From NCBI RefSeq assembly GCF_031877795.1, contig NC_133954.1, positions 8,461,256 through 8,525,255 of the forward strand: a DNA stretch of 64,000 bases, in the 5' to 3' direction. Source of the DNA: Strix aluco. Its lineage: Eukaryota > Chordata > Aves > Strigiformes > Strigidae. Under the pieces are notes generated by a model. It ran no database searches. It was not told the origin of the DNA and was given only the letters and a program-made list of their open reading frames with translations. Numbering within the stretch: the stretch's first letter is position 1; the number at the start of each line of letters is the position of its first letter. Positions 60,001 through 64,000 of the stretch are shown one piece after another. The position numbers and the translations under genes were made by a program.

Positions 60001-61379
60001 GCTTTCCCCTCTCCCTGTGTGGAGATGCATTCATGCGGGTCTGCCCGTGGCCCTGTACCTGGGGCAAGTTGCGCAAGAATGAAGGCAAACGTGGCCAAGC
60101 CGCTGGCTGGAGCTGGCTGGGACAGCTCAGCTTTGGGCAAGTGCTGAGCACGTCCCACTGTCCCACTTCTGTTGATGCTCAGGTCCCTCCAAATCCCAGC
60201 CCTGGTCCTGCTCTCCAGTGGGACAAATCCCTGCGAGGTGGTTTTGCAAGGGGAAGGTCACATGTGGGCTGGGGGCACCGTCAAAGTGGCATCTCCAGAG
60301 GCCACCACTGCTGGGGCGAGCCCCAGCCTGAACCGCAGCAGGCAGGGACGCTCCTGGGCCGTGCTCCCCAGCAGCCCCCCCCAGCGAGGACGTGGCCCCA
60401 GGGGATTGCCAGAGCCCTGAAACAGCTGCCCATGGTGGTAAAACCGGCTGAGATGGCATCATGGGGCAGCTCTGCAGCCAGGAAAGCCAGATGGGCTGGG
60501 AAAATCCAGCCCCACAAGTCCCCACGAGCCGTGGGAAAGCGCCGGGGCCGTGGGGCGCTGGGGCCAGTGACTCAGCCCCCGGCTGCTCCGGGACTGGCTC
60601 CGCAGCCCTGGGGCTTCAGCCCTGTTTTCCTGCCAGGGGTGCAGCTGGAAAGATCCCCCCTCTCCTATTTTTCAGCCCCCACGAGCATCCTGCCAGACTC
60701 TCGGAGCCACTGCCGGGATGCAGATGCAATCCCCACACCCATGGGTGCCTGGCTCCCCCCTCCGTGCCCCTCGGCACAGCCCCGTGGGGCCGCTCCCGAC
60801 TGGCCCTGCTCATGCCAGCACAGATAACAGCGTGGGCTGGGATCAACGGTCTCGGGCGCAGCGAAGCCGTCACTACACATTAACCAGCTGTCCGATGGAG
60901 CAACGCTTCCTCGTAGCCAAGATCAACAGTCCCCAAAGAAAACTGGGAGCACGGCCAGGCGGAGCGAGCGCAGCCCGGAGCCTCCCGATGAGCCCCCCCA
61001 CCTCCTGCAGGGCCACCCCGGGGATCGCACCCCCAAGCTGTGTTTGCCTTTGGGTCTGCAAGATGGACCGAGGCCTCATGCTGCGGCTGTGGGTGGGTGC
61101 TGAGCATCCTCGGGGTCTCACTGGGCCTCCTGGAGCTGGAATTTCAAGGGATGGAGGTTTGGGATAAGTGTGGTTGGCTTTAGGGTGCCCGGTGCTGCAC
61201 CCCCCGAGCTGCTGCACCCCGGTGTGCCTGGCTGTCCCATGGGATGTTTTCGATGGGACCCTCATCCCTGAGCGTCCCCCCCCTCCGGAGCGGTGCTGCA
61301 ATTCGAAAAGCATCAAGCGCCGGTTCCTGCTGCTGCGCCCGGAACCGAGCTGAGCTGCTGGGGGGCTGCGCAGCTCCGG
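57081..61379. other. Intergenic spacer between NPEPPS and MRPL45 promoters
   Basis: About 4.3 kb, GC-rich, with no recognisable exon, RNA gene or mobile element. A short GAAA-type microsatellite lies at 59495-59517. Long open frames here (for example 59895-60827 plus) look like products of low stop-codon density. Confidence 0.6.
59495..59517. repeat. Short (GAAA)n-type microsatellite
   Basis: GAAAGAAAGAAAGGAAGAAAG in the NPEPPS-MRPL45 spacer. Confidence 0.75.
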
Positions 61380-61744
61380 GGGGGCCCCGACAACCCCCAG
61401 CACCCCCTGCATGGGGAGGGTCCCTCGCCTGTCGCACGTAGCACGGGGAGGGGGCCCGCACCCCTTTTCTCGGCACCCCTGGAGCTGCAGAAGCCCCCCT
61501 CGTCCACCCCCCGCACTGCACCAGCCACCGGGGTCCCCCCCCACGGCCGCTCGGGGTGGAGCCTCTGGAGCCTCCCCCCCCCCCCCCGCGCGCGCAGCCG
61601 ATGGAATTTTCCACTCGCCGGCCGCGGCGCGGGTTCCCGCTGGCCCCGCCCCCTCCGCGCGCGGCCTCCTCGGCCACGCCCCTTCCCCGCCACGCCTCGG
61701 CCACGCCTCGGCCACGCCCACGTCCCGGCGTCCCGCGCGCGGGG

Positions 61745-61755
61745 AAGATGGCGGC
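61745..61755 (+). promoter_or_regulatory. MRPL45: YY1-type element overlapping MRPL45 start codon
   Basis: AAGATGGCGGC is a full match to the YY1 consensus. The ATG inside it is the start codon. This arrangement is well known in TATA-less genes for ribosomal and mitochondrial proteins and implies a short 5' UTR. Confidence 0.7.
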
Positions 61756-61804
61756 CGCCATGAAGGCGGGCCTGGGTCGGCTGGGCCTCAGGGTGTGCTG
61801 GCAG
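61748..61804 (+). CDS. MRPL45: MRPL45 coding exon 1
   Basis: Codons 1-19, [19 protein letters not shown], with donor GTGGGG. A second in-frame ATG is four codons on. I chose the first because it carries the YY1-type context and matches the usual MAA start. Confidence 0.88.
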
Positions 61805-63861
61805 GTGGGGCCCGGGAGCGGGGCTGGGGCGGCCGGCGAGGAGCGGCGGCGGGCTGAGGGGTCACGGGACAAGGGATGTGGGGACATTGGGGCAGCGGAG
61901 CTGGTGCAGGGTCTGGAGCACAGGTCTGATGGGGAGCGGCTGAGGGAACTGGGGGGGTTTAGTCTGGAGAAGAGGAGGCTGAGGGGAGACCTCCTGGCCC
62001 TCTGCAACTCCCTGAAAGGAGGGTGCAGAGAGGGGGGATGAGTCTCTTGAGCCAAGGACCCAGCGGCAGGCCAAGAGGGAATGGCCTCAAGCTGCGCCAG
62101 GGCAGGGTCAGACTGGCTCTTAGGAAGGATTTCTTTGCAGAAGGGGCTGTTGGGCGTTGGAATGGGCTGCCCAGGGCAGGGGGGGAGTCCCCATCCCTGG
62201 AGGGGTTGAAGAGTCGGGTTGAGCCAGCGCTGAGGGATCTGGTGGAGTTGGGAACGGTCAGGGTGAGGTTCATGGTTGGACTGGAGGAGCTTCAAGGGCT
62301 TTTCCAACCTAAGTGATTCTCTGATTCTGAGTCAGGGACGGAGGGTGTATGGAGAGGGCCATGGGATGGGACACTACAAGTAGTGGCGTTTGGTGTGTTT
62401 ACAGCTGCTCTGTGTTTGGGAGGTGTGAAGGGAAATAAATCAGAATGTTGGTGGTGTTTCTTGGCCGTTGGGCTGACTCCATGGCTGCGTTATTTCTCTT
62501 CCGTAGACTGCGGAGTCAGTGCTCTGTCCTGCTGGAGCGGCTCCGGCCTGTTTTCTTGTCCCAGTGAGAACGAAGAAGAGGTTTTCTGTCCCCGAATGGG
62601 CCAGAGAACTGACCCCAGAACAGAAGGAGAAGAGACTCAAGTCTTTGGGGACCATATTTCCTGAGGAACATGTAGAACGGAATTTCTACTTGGCCTGCAC
62701 AGGTGGTAGAAAGCCTGCTTTGGTCTTTTCTCACGGGCAAAAATAATGCAAAGTAGCAGGATGGAGCAATTGATCTAAACGGTGTGACCGTGCTGACAGT
62801 GTCTGTCTGCAATAGACTGAACTACGTGCTCTGCCTCCTGCTGAGGGAGGGTAGCTGCCCTGCTTCACCTCGGAAGCGTGTCAGACTGTTGGCCCCTTCG
62901 TACCCAGGGGCAGGGAATAGTAAGGGAGGTCGCCTTTCCCGCTGCTGAGTGTGTTTCCTCCTATCCTGGGCTGTATGGTTGGACTAGATGATCTTCAAGG
63001 TCTTTTCCAACCTAGATGGTTCTGTGATTCCGTACGGGAGAGGAGAGCAGAGAGCAGGCACCTGCTGACAAGCTGTGTTAGACTAGCAGGTCTCTGCGTG
63101 CTCATATTTCATTTTGCAAACATTATCAGGGCAGAATCCTGCTTCTCCAGCCCTCAGAGGAAGGAAACAAAGAGGGTGCTGCCTCTTCGTTTCTTTCGTT
63201 TTGCTGTTTTTAAGCCTCCTCCTGACCTTTCTTCTCTCCATACAGCTGATATTATGGACCCATATGTCCCTCCTGAGGGCGATGCCCGCTTGAGTTCCCT
63301 GTCCAAAGATGGGCTGAAGCAAAAGATGGAGAAGCTGAGGCAGACTGCCACCTCCCAGCTAGCGTACGTACCCCCTTTTTAATTAGTCTGTGGTGCAGAA
63401 GTTTTGCTCGGTTCTGTCTTGCAGTGGTGAGATGACATGTTTTGTTTTCTACCCACTTCTTCCATTGTTGCTGTCGTACCACTTAACCAGGAGTCCCTGG
63501 TGTGAGGATGAGCGCAGGGCAGCTGTCCTGGTGTGAATGGACGCAGCGTGCACTCATTTTCTTGGAGATTCTTTGGGTTTGCAGCACTATGTCTGTTTTA
63601 CGAGCACCCAGAGGTTATGTCTTAGTGGGGAGGCCCCAGTTCTCAGTCGCTCCCTGGTAAAAGCTGGGCTTAAACCGGGTAAGATCGCTGCCATCATCTG
63701 AAACATGCGAGAGACTTCCAAGTTGTTCTTTACTTACTGTAGAGCTTTTCTTCTCTTTTTAGTCTGCGGAAGGTAAAAGATCATGTTCCGGATTTCAGCA
63801 CTAAAACCTTCCCAGAGAAGGCGCAGGAGATATTTATTGAAGCTCACAATTGCCTGGCAAA
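61748..63861 (+). CDS. MRPL45: MRPL45, mitochondrial large ribosomal subunit protein mL45 (exons 1-4, 5' part)
   Basis: mL45 sits near the polypeptide exit of the mitochondrial large subunit. It has a Tim44-like domain related to yeast Mba1 and helps tether the ribosome to the inner membrane. Four exons (61748-61804, 62507-62702, 63246-63363, 63763-63861) join in one frame, giving 470 bases: codons 1-156 plus two bases. Human MRPL45 has 306 residues, so about half is present. Diagnostic segments are [33 protein letters not shown] and [17 protein letters not shown]. The N-terminus [19 protein letters not shown] is Arg/Lys-bearing and acid-free, fitting a mitochondrial targeting sequence. All junctions are GT-AG. 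The remaining exons lie beyond base 64000. Confidence 0.95.
61805..62506 (+). other. MRPL45: MRPL45 intron 1
   Basis: A 702-base intron, about 60 percent of which is a sense-oriented CR1 fragment (61900-62329). The remaining bases show nothing else. Confidence 0.8.
61900..62329 (+). mobile_element. CR1 LINE 3' end fragment in MRPL45 intron 1
   Basis: The plus strand carries the CR1 ORF2 tail (GAGCGGCTGAGGGAACTGGG, then AGTCTGGAGAAGAGGAGGCT), then the 3' UTR. It ends in a CCAACCTAAGTGATTCTCTG tail with ATTCT repeats. It is about 430 bases, 5'-truncated, and begins within 100 bases of exon 1. Confidence 0.92.
62507..62702 (+). CDS. MRPL45: MRPL45 coding exon 2
   Basis: Codons 20-84 plus one base, [19 protein letters not shown] then [19 protein letters not shown] to NFYLACT. 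The acceptor is TTCCGTAG and the donor GTGGTA. The first 15 residues diverge from human, as expected for a transit peptide. Confidence 0.94.
62703..63245 (+). other. MRPL45: MRPL45 intron 2
   Basis: A 543-base intron containing a short CR1 tail (62971-63033). No other feature seen. Confidence 0.8.
62971..63033 (+). mobile_element. CR1 LINE terminal fragment (about 63 bases)
   Basis: TGTATGGTTGGACTAGATGA, then TCTTCAAGGTCTTTTCCAAC, then GGTTCTGTGATTC. This is the last part of a CR1 3' end, plus strand. Confidence 0.88.
63246..63363 (+). CDS. MRPL45: MRPL45 coding exon 3
   Basis: From the split Ala codon through [20 protein letters not shown] to TATSQL plus two bases of an Ala codon. The acceptor is CCATACAG and the donor GTACGT. 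Confidence 0.95.
63364..63762 (+). other. MRPL45: MRPL45 intron 3
   Basis: A 399-base intron without recognisable content. The start of intron 4 (63862-64000) is likewise plain. Confidence 0.75.
63763..63861 (+). CDS. MRPL45: MRPL45 coding exon 4
   Basis: [20 protein letters not shown] then [12 protein letters not shown] plus two bases, entering the Tim44-like domain. The acceptor is CTTTTTAG and the donor GTAAGG. Confidence 0.95.
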
Positions 63862-64000
63862 GTAAGGCCCCTTCTCTGGCTGATGTTGTTATGTCGGACC
63901 GCCTTCTCTTTGCTTACACACTCTGTTTTTCTTCCTTCTCTTTCTAATCCTTGTACCTCCTCTGCAACAAGTACTTTATCCTTTTCTGCCCCCATCTCTG

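Larger units (their letters stand above)
61380..61860 (+). promoter_or_regulatory. MRPL45: MRPL45 CpG-rich promoter
   Basis: GC-rich and CpG-dense sequence around exon 1. Four CCACGCC-type (KLF/Sp1-like) boxes lie between about 61670 and 61722, partly as an 11-base tandem repeat CCACGCCTCGG. No TATA box. Confidence 0.75.

Noticed and set aside
61180-62307. 375-codon minus-strand open frame overlapping the MRPL45 start
   Set aside because: It runs antisense through the CR1 in intron 1 and the CpG-rich promoter. The real coding strand is plus.

Overview
This is nuclear DNA from an amniote, most likely a bird. The genes have short exons, GT-AG introns and CpG-island promoters. Several CR1 retrotransposon 3' ends are present, carrying the ATTCTATG/ATTCTCTG-type 8-bp tail typical of birds and other sauropsids. 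No prokaryotic, viral, CRISPR, rRNA or tRNA features were seen.

Three protein-coding genes were recognised from translated exons and each was joined exon by exon with a continuous reading frame. (1) KPNB1 (importin beta-1), minus strand, 925-9533: exons 1-5, codons 1-212; the rest lies left of base 1. (2) NPEPPS (puromycin-sensitive aminopeptidase), minus strand, 18555-56153: complete, 23 coding exons, 875 codons plus stop, with intact GAMEN, HELAH and distal Glu zinc-site motifs. (3) MRPL45 (mitochondrial ribosomal protein L45), plus strand, 61748-63861: exons 1-4, codons 1-156 plus two bases; the rest lies right of base 64000.

Layout. 1-9533 is the 5' part of KPNB1, with two CR1 elements in intron 4. 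8380-10520 is the KPNB1 CpG island, with four inverted CCAAT boxes and two CACGTG E-boxes. 10520-17290 is a gene-free spacer with one CR1 and one ancient SINE/LINE relic. 17297-18554 is the probable NPEPPS 3' UTR. 18555-56153 is NPEPPS, with its largest introns (8.7 and 8.4 kb) at the 5' end. 55310-57080 is the NPEPPS CpG island, with overlapping NRF1-like sites and a GC-box array. 57080-61380 is a GC-rich spacer with no recognisable gene. From 61380 onward is the MRPL45 promoter and gene, with CR1 pieces in introns 1 and 2.

The three genes are broadly expressed housekeeping genes acting in different processes (nuclear import, cytosolic peptide trimming, mitochondrial translation). Nothing here suggests they form one pathway. 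KPNB1 and NPEPPS are in tandem. NPEPPS and MRPL45 are head to head, about 5.6 kb apart between start codons. I found no evidence of a novel biological system. The points most worth checking are the NPEPPS-MRPL45 linkage, the CR1 and donor-like duplication beside KPNB1 exon 4, the expanded CR1 tail, the promoter motif arrays, and the open frame upstream of the NPEPPS start codon.
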